DNA of 17,567 nt, taken from Bacteroidia bacterium (GTDB lineage: Bacteria; Bacteroidota; Bacteroidia; B-17B0; Aurantibacillaceae). Both the position numbers and the translations under genes were made by a program. The DNA is taken from NCBI GenBank assembly GCA_026418315.1, contig JAOABO010000024.1:1-17567 (forward strand). Reading direction: 5' to 3'. Below the pieces are notes generated by a model, which did not search any database, was not told the origin of the DNA, and was given only the letters and a program-made list of their open reading frames with translations. Positions 1 to 7,643 of the stretch are shown here, piece after piece. The stretch's first letter is position 1. Each line of letters begins with the position of its first letter.

Positions 1-348
1 ATGTTCTCCTGCCATTCTAAATAAATGTCGTTTGGGATAAAATTGATAGGATTGATTGGGATAAACCCAAAGCAAAGTATTAAAATAATGCTTTCCGTCA
101 GTAGTAATTATACTTCCGGTAACGCAAGCGTTTTTCTCGTATGCTTTTTTCAACATCCACTGTGTAGTAGGCCCATTTAATTTTTCGGCTAACTGAGTGG
201 TGTTCATTGTAAAACCGGTAGTAAACATTTCAGGTAATATGAAAACATCTATGTTATCTTCACTTTTGTCAATTATTCTTTCAAAATGCTCCAGGTTTTT
301 TTGCTTATCTTCCCAATCAAGAGAAGTTTGTATAAGTGCTAACTTCAT
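1..348 (-). CDS. Nitrilase-superfamily amidohydrolase (omega-amidase/YafV-like), 3' part outside window
   Basis: Reading from the ATG at 348 toward the left edge gives 116 codons without a stop; the C-terminal part lies outside the window. The protein begins MKLALIQTSLDW, the usual opening of the carbon-nitrogen hydrolase fold. It shows the catalytic glutamate in LPEMFTTGF (E40) and the catalytic lysine in YPKRHLF (K106). The nucleophilic cysteine would lie beyond the edge. In this family the cytosolic enzyme hydrolyses omega-amides such as alpha-ketoglutaramate or ketosuccinamate; the MFTTGF and KRHLFRMAGE context resembles the YafV/Nit2 branch. It is transcribed away from the tRNA gene. I saw no convincing promoter of its own. 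Family assignment is firm, but exact substrate is inferred. Confidence 0.88.
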   Translation of the reverse strand, partial: MKLALIQTSLDWEDKQKNLEHFERIIDKSEDNIDVFILPEMFTTGFTMNTTQLAEKLNGPTTQWMLKKAYEKNACVTGSIITTDGKHYFNTLLWVYPNQSYQFYPKRHLFRMAGEH

Positions 349-385
349 TTTTTTGCCACAAAAATGAAAATTTTTTGGATGATTA

Positions 386-418
386 TTTGGAAAATACAAA
401 ATTTATTATCTATATTTG
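386..418 (+). promoter_or_regulatory. Bacteroidota-type promoter for tRNA-Glu
   Basis: A TTTG at 386-389 and an exact TAnnTTTG box (TATATTTG) at 411-418 are separated by 21 bases, matching the -33/-7 pattern of Bacteroidota housekeeping promoters. Transcription would start around 423-425, leaving a leader of roughly 13 bases before the tRNA. Confidence 0.7.
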
Positions 419-437
419 CCGCTCCAAAATAATATAT

Positions 438-509
438 GGCCCGTTCGTCTAGGGGTTAGGACGCATCCCTTTCACGGATGAAACACGGGTTCGATTCCCG
501 TACGGGCTA
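438..509 (+). tRNA. tRNA-Glu (anticodon TTC)
   Basis: A complete cloverleaf is visible. The acceptor stem pairs 438-444 with 502-508, and D-stem GTC/GAC is closed at 447-449 and 460-462. The anticodon stem is CATCC/GGATG (464-468 and 476-480) with loop CTTTCAC, placing anticodon TTC at 471-473. The T-stem is ACGGG/CCCGT (485-489 and 497-501) around TTCGATT. The discriminator is A509 and CCA is not encoded. The first acceptor pair is a G-T (G-U) wobble; the rest of the stem is Watson-Crick. It is flanked by its own promoter and terminator, so it appears monocistronic. Confidence 0.97.
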
Positions 510-510
510 C

Positions 511-543
511 AAAAAATCCTTTCCAAAAAGAAAGGATTTTTTT
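511..543. terminator. Bidirectional Rho-independent terminator
   Basis: A perfect 13-bp inverted repeat pairs 511-523 with 530-542 around a 6-base loop (524-529). The GC-containing core is TCCTTTC/GAAAGGA. The outer arms are A6 on one side and T7 on the other, so a U-tract follows the hairpin whichever strand is transcribed. It starts one base after the tRNA on the plus strand and about 35 bases after the stop codon of the convergent PKD-protein gene, so it probably ends both transcripts. Confidence 0.9.
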
Positions 544-577
544 ATTTTTCACAAGATACTATAGTATAATATCACGT

Positions 578-3500
578 TTATCTTACCACATTTACTCTGC
601 CTACAAATTCATGGGCTTTGCTTCTTTTATCTTTTACAATTGCTTTCCACACATAAGTATCATTGGGCACTAATTCATTTTTAGTTGCATCTTTTCCGTC
701 CCAAGGTTGGTTAATGTCATCGGTTTCGTAAATTAAATGTCCCCATCTGTCATACACACTCATTTTAAATTCTTTAATTCCATACCCTTTACCTGTAAAT
801 CCATCGTTCAAATTATCGCTGTTAGGTGTAAAAGCATTTGGAAAATAAATGGCAAAACCCGGTACAATTTCTATAACCTTCATTAAAGAATCTTTGCAGC
901 CATACTGATTGATCACTTTTTGATATATCCATAATTTTTCCATATCTTCTTGTTGCACATTATATGTAAAATCAGGAATATTGTATGTGCTACCATCGCT
1001 TAAAGTATATGTTACCAAAGTAGCACCGTTGGATATATTGATAACTTCTAAAGGTTCCATTTCATCCAACACCCTGTCAGGATTGGTTATAAACCCGGCA
1101 ACAGGTACAGGATATATCTGAACGCTATTGGGTAATACATAACTACCAATACATCCGCTATCTGAAACTGCTTTTAATATCACACTGTAAATGCCACTTT
1201 TGTCATAGCAATGAATGATGTTAAAGTTATTAGATGTTTCAGATATGCCACCATCTCCAAAATTCCATTGATATGTTTGAATATGTCCACTTACAATTGA
1301 AGAATGATTTTGAAATACCACACAATGTTTAGGACAACCAGCGGGATTATCTATTGAAAATATGGGATTAGGATTTGGATTTACGTAAACCGGTTTTTTA
1401 ACCACGTTGACACAACCATATTCATTTTGTACTTCTAATGTTATTAAATAACTGCCATGTGCAGGATAAGTAAACGAAGGATGTTGAGAAACATTATCAT
1501 AAAAACCATCTGCGTTCAAATCCCAGTAATAAGCAGTTATCATTCCATCTATTGAATAAGAGGAATTGGTGAAATGCGTTTCATCACCCAAACACGTTCT
1601 GTTACTTGAAAAATCAGCCACCGGATTGGCATGTACTATTACATTTTTCAATATTTGATGAACACAACCACTGTTGCTAACAGCTTGCAATTTGGCTTTA
1701 TACACTCCGCTATTTGGATAAATATGTAAAGGATTCACATTCACTGAATCGTCCCATATTCCATCGTTTTCAAAATCCCATCTGAATTTTGAAATACTAC
1801 CACTACTAATGCTACTTTGATTTACAAAAACATTGGGGTGATTAAAACATACTGTATTGACAGAAAACTGTGCAACCGGTGTGGCATATACAGTTACTGT
1901 ATTACTTGCTGATGAAATACAGTTTTTGTCTGATGTTGCTGTTAAATTTACCACATAATTTCCAGCACTATACAATACATTCGGATTCATCTGATTAGAA
2001 ATTAATCCATTGCCAAAATTCCATTGGTAAGATACAATGCTTCCGGATGATATATTGCTGTTATTGGTAAAATAAGCAGGTACGCCTTCACATACATTAT
2101 TGAATGAAAACAAAACATTAGGTAAAGGATATGCTTCAAAAGTATGGGTAACAGAAGCCATACAACCAAAATTGCTGACTACTATTAAGCTTGCTGTGTA
2201 AATACCAGGATTATTCACAATAATGGACGGAGATATTACATTAGAGGCGGCACCATTGCTAAAATTCCATTGGTGTTGTACAATTTGTCCATAAGCCACG
2301 TTGCTTAAATTATTAAAATTGATAGAACTATTTACACAATTATTATTTACAGAAAATTGAGCATTGGGTAAAGGATATACTTCCACCGTTTTAGTAATAT
2401 TACTGCTACAATTATAGTTACTGACCGCTGTAAGTATTACAGAATAGATGCCTGCAGAGGAATATGCATTTTGCGGTTGAATGAGATTAGAGAATTGACC
2501 ATTACCAAAATTCCAATTGTAAGAAACAATACTACCTGAAGAAATAGAGGATAAATTTGTAAATTGAGTAGATGTTCCGTAGCACACATTAGCTGCTGTA
2601 AAATTCACATTTGGCAAAGGATACACCTGAACAGTGGCAGAATAGATGTTGATGCAATTATAATTAGTTGTAACAACCAAAGATACATTGTAATTTCCAT
2701 CAGAAGTATATAAACAACTTGGGTTTACTTGTGAAGAACTTTGTCCGTTTCCAAAATTCCACGAATAAGAGATAATGCTTCCACTGCTTACATTAGCATT
2801 ACTGCTAAAATTAACAGGACTTCCCAAACATACATTATTGGCTGTAAAAGAAACACTTGGTGTAGGATAAATCTGAACCAATTTAACGGCAGTGTCTTGA
2901 CACCCCTTATTACTTGTTGCAACCAGTGTCACAGAATAAATTCCTGCAAGAGAATACGTATATGAAGGATTATTTTGATTGGATATAGCACCATTACCAA
3001 AAAACCACTGATTACCTGTAATAGCACCCTGATTAACAGTACTGGTATTGGTAAAAGAAACTGGTGTACCAAGGCAAACACTGTTATACACAAAGTCCGC
3101 ATGAACAGGATTATTCACATCTACGAGCATACCTGTTGTATCATAACATCCATACGAATTACCTACAATTAAAGTAACGCTATATTGACCTGCAGAAGAA
3201 TAGGTATGAACAGGGTTCTGCAAAGTAGAAGTATTACCATCACCAAAAGACCAGTACCAATAAGTATTTCCACCTGCATTGCTGGATGTATTATGAAAAT
3301 TAACCGTTAGTCCGCAAGTTGTATTACTGTTTCCAATATTAAAATTAGCATTGGGTGTAGGATGATTATATAACGGAAAATAAAAAGTAGGACCCGGACA
3401 TCCGGTAAACATGGTTGTTTGAACAGCGTAAGTACCAGGATTGCTCACAGTAACGCATTGATTTGTATTTCCATTAACACCTGTTCCATTCCAGACATAA

Positions 3501-4387
3501 GCAGAAAATCCGGAAGGTGCACATAGTGTTTTACTTTGTCCAACACAAATTGTGTCAGGTTGAGTTTGTGGAAAAGAAAAACATGAACCATCAATATATG
3601 CATATGCATAATGTCCGCCAAGAGCACAATCATAAGTAGTAAAACGAATAGTTACATTTTGTCCTATGTAAGAAGTAAGGTCAGCAGATACGCTAGACCA
3701 TGGCTTAAAAATTACACCAGGACAGGTTGTAGAATTTTGAAAACCAGGAATACCTTGTCCGGCCGTTACACTGTAATACGTACATGGAATGGCATTTCCG
3801 TTTTGGTCAAACATTTCAATTTCAAACTTTGGTTGATTAATTGGAGTATGGCCAGGTTCCTGTAAAACTACAGCATATTTGTAGGTAAAATAAGCATTGG
3901 AAGGTGTAACTAAAAATGTCTGCTCTATTCTATCTGCTCTGCCGCCTACCTGGTTATTTCCTAACCTTAATGAAAAATTTCCGCCCGGACATACTACAGG
4001 AAACCCACCACAAGGGTCTGTTGCAGTTCCATTTGTAATTAACTGTGCACCTCCGCCAAAAGGACAGCACCCTATAGCATTATATTGAGGATGATAACCT
4101 GTGGAGGTAGTCCATCCTATGAGGTTGCCCGATTCAAAATCCATATTTGTACAAGATTGCATAACATGAGGCGGAGAAGATGTAATTGGTTTCTGAAAAA
4201 TAGTATTATCCGCCAGATGTGAATGAACAAACTCTGCTGTTTCTTTATCAGTCAGATTTTTTTCACGGGCTATTTTATTCCAATACTCAGCACCTTTTGG
4301 ATTATCCGTATTGGTGGTGAGTGATGCCATTTGCCCATTGACTGTAAGGACAGTCATTGAAAACAGGGCTATCCATATTGTTTTCAT
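578..4387 (-). CDS. Secreted PKD-repeat protein with type IX secretion (gliding motility-associated) C-terminal domain
   Basis: This 1269-residue protein begins with a signal peptide (MKTIWIALFSMTVLTVNGQ, about 1-19). Residues about 78-272 form a cysteine-rich jelly-roll-like region (NMDFESGNLIGW near the start, AYIDGSCF at the end). A short Ig-like segment follows (about 278-330, YVWNGTGVNG), then nine clear PKD-type beta repeats (about 346-1093) and a tenth degenerate one (about 1094-1174). The last 95 residues (from 1175, FPNAFTPNSDNLND, YDRWGHLIYET, WDGKD, VPNDTYVWKAIVKD) match the CHU_C / T9SS type B sorting domain. It is therefore predicted to be exported to the cell surface or medium by type IX secretion. 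The N-terminal module may be the ligand-binding part and the PKD array a stalk; its target is unknown. The gene stands alone and ends at the terminator shared with the tRNA. Confidence 0.93.
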   Translation of the reverse strand: MKTIWIALFSMTVLTVNGQMASLTTNTDNPKGAEYWNKIAREKNLTDKETAEFVHSHLADNTIFQKPITSSPPHVMQSCTNMDFESGNLIGWTTSTGYHPQYNAIGCCPFGGGAQLITNGTATDPCGGFPVVCPGGNFSLRLGNNQVGGRADRIEQTFLVTPSNAYFTYKYAVVLQEPGHTPINQPKFEIEMFDQNGNAIPCTYYSVTAGQGIPGFQNSTTCPGVIFKPWSSVSADLTSYIGQNVTIRFTTYDCALGGHYAYAYIDGSCFSFPQTQPDTICVGQSKTLCAPSGFSAYVWNGTGVNGNTNQCVTVSNPGTYAVQTTMFTGCPGPTFYFPLYNHPTPNANFNIGNSNTTCGLTVNFHNTSSNAGGNTYWYWSFGDGNTSTLQNPVHTYSSAGQYSVTLIVGNSYGCYDTTGMLVDVNNPVHADFVYNSVCLGTPVSFTNTSTVNQGAITGNQWFFGNGAISNQNNPSYTYSLAGIYSVTLVATSNKGCQDTAVKLVQIYPTPSVSFTANNVCLGSPVNFSSNANVSSGSIISYSWNFGNGQSSSQVNPSCLYTSDGNYNVSLVVTTNYNCINIYSATVQVYPLPNVNFTAANVCYGTSTQFTNLSSISSGSIVSYNWNFGNGQFSNLIQPQNAYSSAGIYSVILTAVSNYNCSSNITKTVEVYPLPNAQFSVNNNCVNSSINFNNLSNVAYGQIVQHQWNFSNGAASNVISPSIIVNNPGIYTASLIVVSNFGCMASVTHTFEAYPLPNVLFSFNNVCEGVPAYFTNNSNISSGSIVSYQWNFGNGLISNQMNPNVLYSAGNYVVNLTATSDKNCISSASNTVTVYATPVAQFSVNTVCFNHPNVFVNQSSISSGSISKFRWDFENDGIWDDSVNVNPLHIYPNSGVYKAKLQAVSNSGCVHQILKNVIVHANPVADFSSNRTCLGDETHFTNSSYSIDGMITAYYWDLNADGFYDNVSQHPSFTYPAHGSYLITLEVQNEYGCVNVVKKPVYVNPNPNPIFSIDNPAGCPKHCVVFQNHSSIVSGHIQTYQWNFGDGGISETSNNFNIIHCYDKSGIYSVILKAVSDSGCIGSYVLPNSVQIYPVPVAGFITNPDRVLDEMEPLEVINISNGATLVTYTLSDGSTYNIPDFTYNVQQEDMEKLWIYQKVINQYGCKDSLMKVIEIVPGFAIYFPNAFTPNSDNLNDGFTGKGYGIKEFKMSVYDRWGHLIYETDDINQPWDGKDATKNELVPNDTYVWKAIVKDKRSKAHEFVGRVNVVR
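1109..3352 (-). repeat. Tandem array of nine PKD-like repeats within the surface protein gene
   Basis: Nine consecutive units of about 83 residues (242-264 bp) each carry an F-x-x-x-x-x-C start (for example VNFTAANVC, AQFSVNTVC), a W-N/D-F-G-N/D-G core, and a Y-S-V-x-L-x-A/V-x-S-x-x-G/N-C end. The W-x-F-G cores map near 3240, 2998, 2753, 2508, 2262, 2014, 1772, 1522 and 1258. The last three units are longer and read WDFENDG, WDLNADG and WNFGDGG, so the middle copies are most alike. This suggests recent duplication of the central units. Confidence 0.88.
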
Positions 4388-4519
4388 AGTTATAAATTTT
4401 TTGTGTTATTGATATTGTTTTCATCTATTTAATTTTTCATTATTTATACGAAATAAAGTGTATTTAGGTGTCTCTGAATGTTACAGGAATATGATAAGAG
4501 GAATAAAATTGAAATAAAA

Positions 4520-4573
4520 ATAATCAAATTTGTTACGAATGGAAAAAATTTATAACCTATGAAATTTGATTAT
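4520..4573. repeat. 12-bp perfect inverted repeat in the crt operon/PKD gene gap
   Basis: The arms ATAATCAAATTT (4520-4531) and AAATTTGATTAT (4562-4573) are perfectly complementary across a 30-base spacer. They lie in the 199-base gap between the end of the carotenoid operon (stop at 4587) and the start codon of the PKD gene (4387). Apart from this I see no gene or clear promoter in the gap. It could be a 3'-end stem of the crt transcript or an operator-like site for the PKD gene. It lacks a GC-rich stem and a clean U-tract, so a classic terminator is not supported. Confidence 0.4.
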
Positions 4574-4586
4574 CTTAAAGAATTTA

Positions 4587-5285
4587 TTACGAGATTAATT
4601 TTTTAGTTAGTTTGAACCCTAATATATTCCATAAAATCAACAACATACCGTAAAAGAAATCCTCAAATGGAATTCCGGCTACTCTCCATCCTATAATATG
4701 GTTTGGGTTGTAAAAAACAACAGGTTCTTCCAAAAACAATCCACCTGTTAATGTTCCATTGGATAAAATAAAAAATAGGATAATAAAAAAATATGTTACT
4801 AGAAACTTTTTCAGAAACAACCAATACCCTGATAATACAATTGCCATTAAAGTAAACAATATAAGAAAAAACGTAATATATGTATATTGACGAAATGGAA
4901 AAATAAATAAACCTAAAATTAAACCTATCATAAGTAACATATAAAATGCTTTTATAGTACTTATAGATTTGGATATTTTAATATATTTCTCTATTACATA
5001 ATAACTAAAAACACACGAATAAGGAATACAAATGAAAAACAAAACTTCTTCTAATGGCAAATTATATATCTTAATTCCCAAAGTATATTTTTCATTAAAC
5101 CACCAAATGCCTTTATCAGTGAAGACGATATCCCAAATAATGAATACTAATGTAACCAAACTATTTGATACTAAAAAATGTTTCCACTCTTTAATAAATC
5201 TGAATTTTTTATGAAAAGAAAAAATAAACGGAAAAAATATTACTAATCCATCAATAATTATGTAAATAAAATGCTGATATGCCAT
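4587..5285 (-). CDS. crtYcd: Lycopene beta-cyclase, fused CrtYc-CrtYd type membrane protein
   Basis: This 232-residue, very hydrophobic protein has about six to seven membrane segments and two tandem copies of the CrtYcd/TIGR03462-type lycopene cyclase domain. The first copy carries WDIVFTDKGIWWFN and P77LEEVLFF; the second carries GWRVAGI and P206FEDFFYG. Family members cyclise the ends of lycopene to beta-ionone rings, giving beta-carotene, in the cytoplasmic membrane. In actinobacteria the two halves are separate subunits; here they are one chain, as is usual in Bacteroidota. Its ATG overlaps the crtZ stop codon in the string TAATG, implying translational coupling. It is the last gene of the carotenoid operon. 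The second acidic position is D209 rather than E. Confidence 0.88.
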   Translation of the reverse strand: MAYQHFIYIIIDGLVIFFPFIFSFHKKFRFIKEWKHFLVSNSLVTLVFIIWDIVFTDKGIWWFNEKYTLGIKIYNLPLEEVLFFICIPYSCVFSYYVIEKYIKISKSISTIKAFYMLLMIGLILGLFIFPFRQYTYITFFLILFTLMAIVLSGYWLFLKKFLVTYFFIILFFILSNGTLTGGLFLEEPVVFYNPNHIIGWRVAGIPFEDFFYGMLLILWNILGFKLTKKLIS

Positions 5286-5767
5286 TATTTTTTTGAAGTA
5301 ATTGAAACCGAATTAGAATCTTTAAAGTACTTTTTAGGAACCAATAATAACCCAAAACACTCGCCATCTTCTTTTCCTAAATGCTTATGATGGGCTTTAT
5401 GCGCTCTTCTTAATGCTCTAAAATACCTGTTATCCAATTTATCCAAAAACCTGAATCTTCTGTGTATTAAAACATCATGTATAAAAAAATAGGTTATACC
5501 ATACAATGTAATGCCTGCTGCAATAAATATTAAAAAACGATATTCTGCTATTATTGTACCTGTAAGAAACATCACCATTGAAGGAATTGCAAATATTAAA
5601 AAGAAAATATCATTTTTTTCAAAAAAAGTATGCTTTTTCTTTCGGTTATCGTGGTGGTCTTCATGGAATTTCCACATAATACCGTGCATAATATACTTAT
5701 GAGTGAACCAGGTTATTCCTTCCATTAAAATATAAGTCATTAAGATAATTAGCAAGTTAAGCATCAT
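5285..5767 (-). CDS. crtZ: Beta-carotene 3-hydroxylase
   Basis: This 160-residue membrane di-iron enzyme of the fatty acid hydroxylase superfamily has all four histidine boxes: H23KYIMH28, H35EDHH39, H97DVLIH102 and H123KAHH127. CrtZ adds hydroxyl groups at C3 and C3' of the beta-ionone rings, converting beta-carotene through cryptoxanthin to zeaxanthin. Length and box spacing match CrtZ, not the longer fatty acid hydroxylases. The start at 5767 overlaps the end of idi by 11 bases; a second ATG directly follows (5764) and would be equally possible. The stop overlaps the start of the cyclase gene by one base. The position inside the crt operon confirms the substrate. Confidence 0.93.
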   Translation of the reverse strand: MMLNLLIILMTYILMEGITWFTHKYIMHGIMWKFHEDHHDNRKKKHTFFEKNDIFFLIFAIPSMVMFLTGTIIAEYRFLIFIAAGITLYGITYFFIHDVLIHRRFRFLDKLDNRYFRALRRAHKAHHKHLGKEDGECFGLLLVPKKYFKDSNSVSITSKK

Positions 5768-6317
5768 AGTTTGTATTCTTTAAAATAGATTTAATGTCGG
5801 GTAAATTTAATGTATTCATTATTAAATTGAACCAGTATGTAAATTTTTGTGGATTTTGTTGTAGTTGATTTTTTAAATCATCTAATTGTACATATTTGAA
5901 ATCACTTACTTCTTCTGCATTGATGATAGGTACTGCATCTGAAATACCAATAAAAATATGATCCAGCTCGTGCTCCTTCATGTTATTATCAAATTCTACA
6001 TAATAAATTATTTTGTCAAAACTTATCATATCGTTTACAACTATTCCCATTTCTTCTCTTAATCTTCTTATGGCTGCGTTTTTTGTACTTTCCTGTGGAT
6101 ACGGGTGAGTACAACATGTATTAGACCACAAACCTGCTGAATGATATTTATTAAAAGATCTTTGTTGAAGGAGTAATTCACCTTTTGTATTAAATAAAAG
6201 TACAGAAACAGCTCTGTGCAAAAGACCTTTTTGGTGCGCTTCATTTTTTTCCATCAAGCCAAGTTCTTCATCCTTTTCATTTACCAATACTACATAAATG
6301 GGGGTGATTGCATTCAT
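5757..6317 (-). CDS. idi: Isopentenyl-diphosphate delta-isomerase, type I
   Basis: This 186-residue Nudix-fold enzyme interconverts IPP and DMAPP in the cytoplasm, supplying prenyl units for GGPP. Visible signatures are the metal-binding histidines H28 and H34 (NEAHQKGLLHRAVSV), the catalytic cysteine in NTCCTHP (C69, followed by H71), the Nudix-like helix AAIRRLREEMG (81-91), and the acidic pair E115/E117 in KEHELDH. Length matches the family (about 180). The start codon overlaps the preceding stop codon as ATGA, so translation is probably coupled. Placement between pathway genes suggests that precursor supply is co-induced with carotenoid synthesis. Confidence 0.95.
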   Translation of the reverse strand: MNAITPIYVVLVNEKDEELGLMEKNEAHQKGLLHRAVSVLLFNTKGELLLQQRSFNKYHSAGLWSNTCCTHPYPQESTKNAAIRRLREEMGIVVNDMISFDKIIYYVEFDNNMKEHELDHIFIGISDAVPIINAEEVSDFKYVQLDDLKNQLQQNPQKFTYWFNLIMNTLNLPDIKSILKNTNYDA

Positions 6318-6814
6318 AAAATGTTTTTTTCAGATTCACTTAAATTTTTATTTTGTTTTAATATTTTAATCATTCTGTTTTTTAAATCTTCATCGCTTAT
6401 CTTGTTATTCTTTAAAGCATCCAATAATATTGATTTATCTTCATTAGTAGATTGATAGTATCCTAAAATAGAGGGAATATTGGTTTGTATTACAAACCTC
6501 AAAAAACGAAGTTCTATATTTTGTTTATTTTTATTTATCTGTTCTTCAAGTATTTTTTTTCCTTTCAGAAAATAGTGCCATTTACTAAAAGGATCAAAAG
6601 AATGATTGGCCATCATAAAGGAAAACATTGCTCTGTATCCCTGAATTTCAGGAATATTAGTTTTTTCTAATTCATTAATATAATAAAGGCACTTGGATGG
6701 ATTATCTTTGTAAAGTTCAAATTCTTGCCGAATAGATATTAATTTTTGATTTTGAGATTCTATCGGCATCATTAAAAAATTAAATAACAACATAATTAAA
6801 TTTTTTTTAAACAT
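6314..6814 (-). CDS. Unrecognised small exported helical protein inside the carotenoid operon
   Basis: This 166-residue protein has an N-terminal hydrophobic stretch (MFKKNLIMLLFNFLMMPIES, about 1-20) that looks like a signal peptide or single anchor. The rest is polar and predicted all-helical, with a lysine/asparagine-rich C-terminus and a central motif ELRFLRFVIQTNIPSILGYY. No cysteine or histidine cluster or catalytic motif is visible, and I cannot assign a function. It overlaps crtB by 8 bases and idi by 4 bases (ATGA), so it is translated as part of the carotenoid operon. From memory, similar short exported proteins with an R-F-x-x-Q-x-N-x-P-x-x-L-G-Y motif occur in carotenoid clusters of other Bacteroidota; this needs checking. 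A role in pigment placement or in the envelope is only an inference. Confidence 0.82.
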   Translation of the reverse strand: MFKKNLIMLLFNFLMMPIESQNQKLISIRQEFELYKDNPSKCLYYINELEKTNIPEIQGYRAMFSFMMANHSFDPFSKWHYFLKGKKILEEQINKNKQNIELRFLRFVIQTNIPSILGYYQSTNEDKSILLDALKNNKISDEDLKNRMIKILKQNKNLSESEKNIL

Positions 6815-7643
6815 ATCTCATTTTGTACTCAATGAATGATTTCAAAAATAAAAGTATTTTTCTAAAATTGGATATCCTGATTCTTTGTTTTAATAGCATA
6901 GAAGGATGTAGGGATAAAATTTTGTAAAACAATCCTTTATAGTAAACATAGGCCACATATACCCCAAATTTACAACAGTCGGGTAGTTGTCTTATGCCTA
7001 TTTCTGCATTTCTAAAGTCATTTTCAATATCCGATTTTATTTCCAACAATGTTTTGGAATTAATATCATTAAAATTGATTGAAGGAAAGTAAATTCTACC
7101 TAACCTGTAATAATCATCCTTCATATCACGCAGAAAATTAACTTTTTGAAATGCAGCTCCTAATGCTTGAGCATAGGGTTTTAAGTACATATATTTTTCA
7201 TCATTACCATTTACAAACACTCTTAAACACATAAGCCCCACCACTTCTGCAGAGCCATATATGTAATCATTATAAGAAGAGTAGCTATGTACATTTTGGT
7301 ATAAATCATTTTCCATACTCCTAAAAAATGCGTCAATAAGTTCATTATCAATTTTATATTTGTTTACCGTTTCTTGAAAATTATTCAGTATTGGATTAGT
7401 GGATATTCTTCTTTCAATAGATTGATAGGTCTCTTTCTTAAGTTCATCTAATAATGTTTTTTTATCAAAATCATGAAAACTATCCACAATTTCGTCGGCT
7501 AACCTTACAAATCCGTAAATAGCATAAATATCATTGCGAATGTGGGCAGAAAGTGCTCTAATGCCAATAGAAAAACTCGTACTATACGAATTGGTTAGCA
7601 CTTTACTGATTTTTTGAGATACTTTATCATACAACTCTTTCAT
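6807..7643 (-). CDS. crtB: Phytoene synthase
   Basis: This 278-residue member of the squalene/phytoene synthase family condenses two GGPP molecules to phytoene, the committed step of the pathway, at the inner face of the membrane. The first aspartate-rich motif is D50EIVD54 (GFVRLADEIVD). The second is in NFLRDMKDD (169-177, with D173, D176 and D177). The characteristic Y-x-x-G-S-A-E-V-V-G (about 127-136) and RIYFP segments are also present. Length fits bacterial CrtB. Its start overlaps the end of crtI by 17 bases and its end overlaps the small exported protein gene by 8 bases. Neighbouring crtI makes CrtB more likely than a squalene or diapophytoene synthase. Confidence 0.94.
   Translation of the reverse strand: MKELYDKVSQKISKVLTNSYSTSFSIGIRALSAHIRNDIYAIYGFVRLADEIVDSFHDFDKKTLLDELKKETYQSIERRISTNPILNNFQETVNKYKIDNELIDAFFRSMENDLYQNVHSYSSYNDYIYGSAEVVGLMCLRVFVNGNDEKYMYLKPYAQALGAAFQKVNFLRDMKDDYYRLGRIYFPSINFNDINSKTLLEIKSDIENDFRNAEIGIRQLPDCCKFGVYVAYVYYKGLFYKILSLHPSMLLKQRIRISNFRKILLFLKSFIEYKMRYV

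Noticed and set aside
349..437. A divergent promoter for the nitrilase-family gene
   Set aside because: Several TTTTG strings are present on the minus strand, but no pair gives a good -7 box at proper spacing, so I could not support one.
1109..3352. CRISPR array or non-coding tandem repeat
   Set aside because: The regular spacing of about 245 bp comes from protein-level PKD units in one long open frame. There are no short identical repeats with unique spacers.
3611..3865. Short open frames on the plus strand across the PKD gene (for example 2741-3172, 3611-3865, 3897-4088)
   Set aside because: They are antisense shadows of a repetitive, AT-rich coding region; they show no recognisable domains and have no promoter or spacing support.
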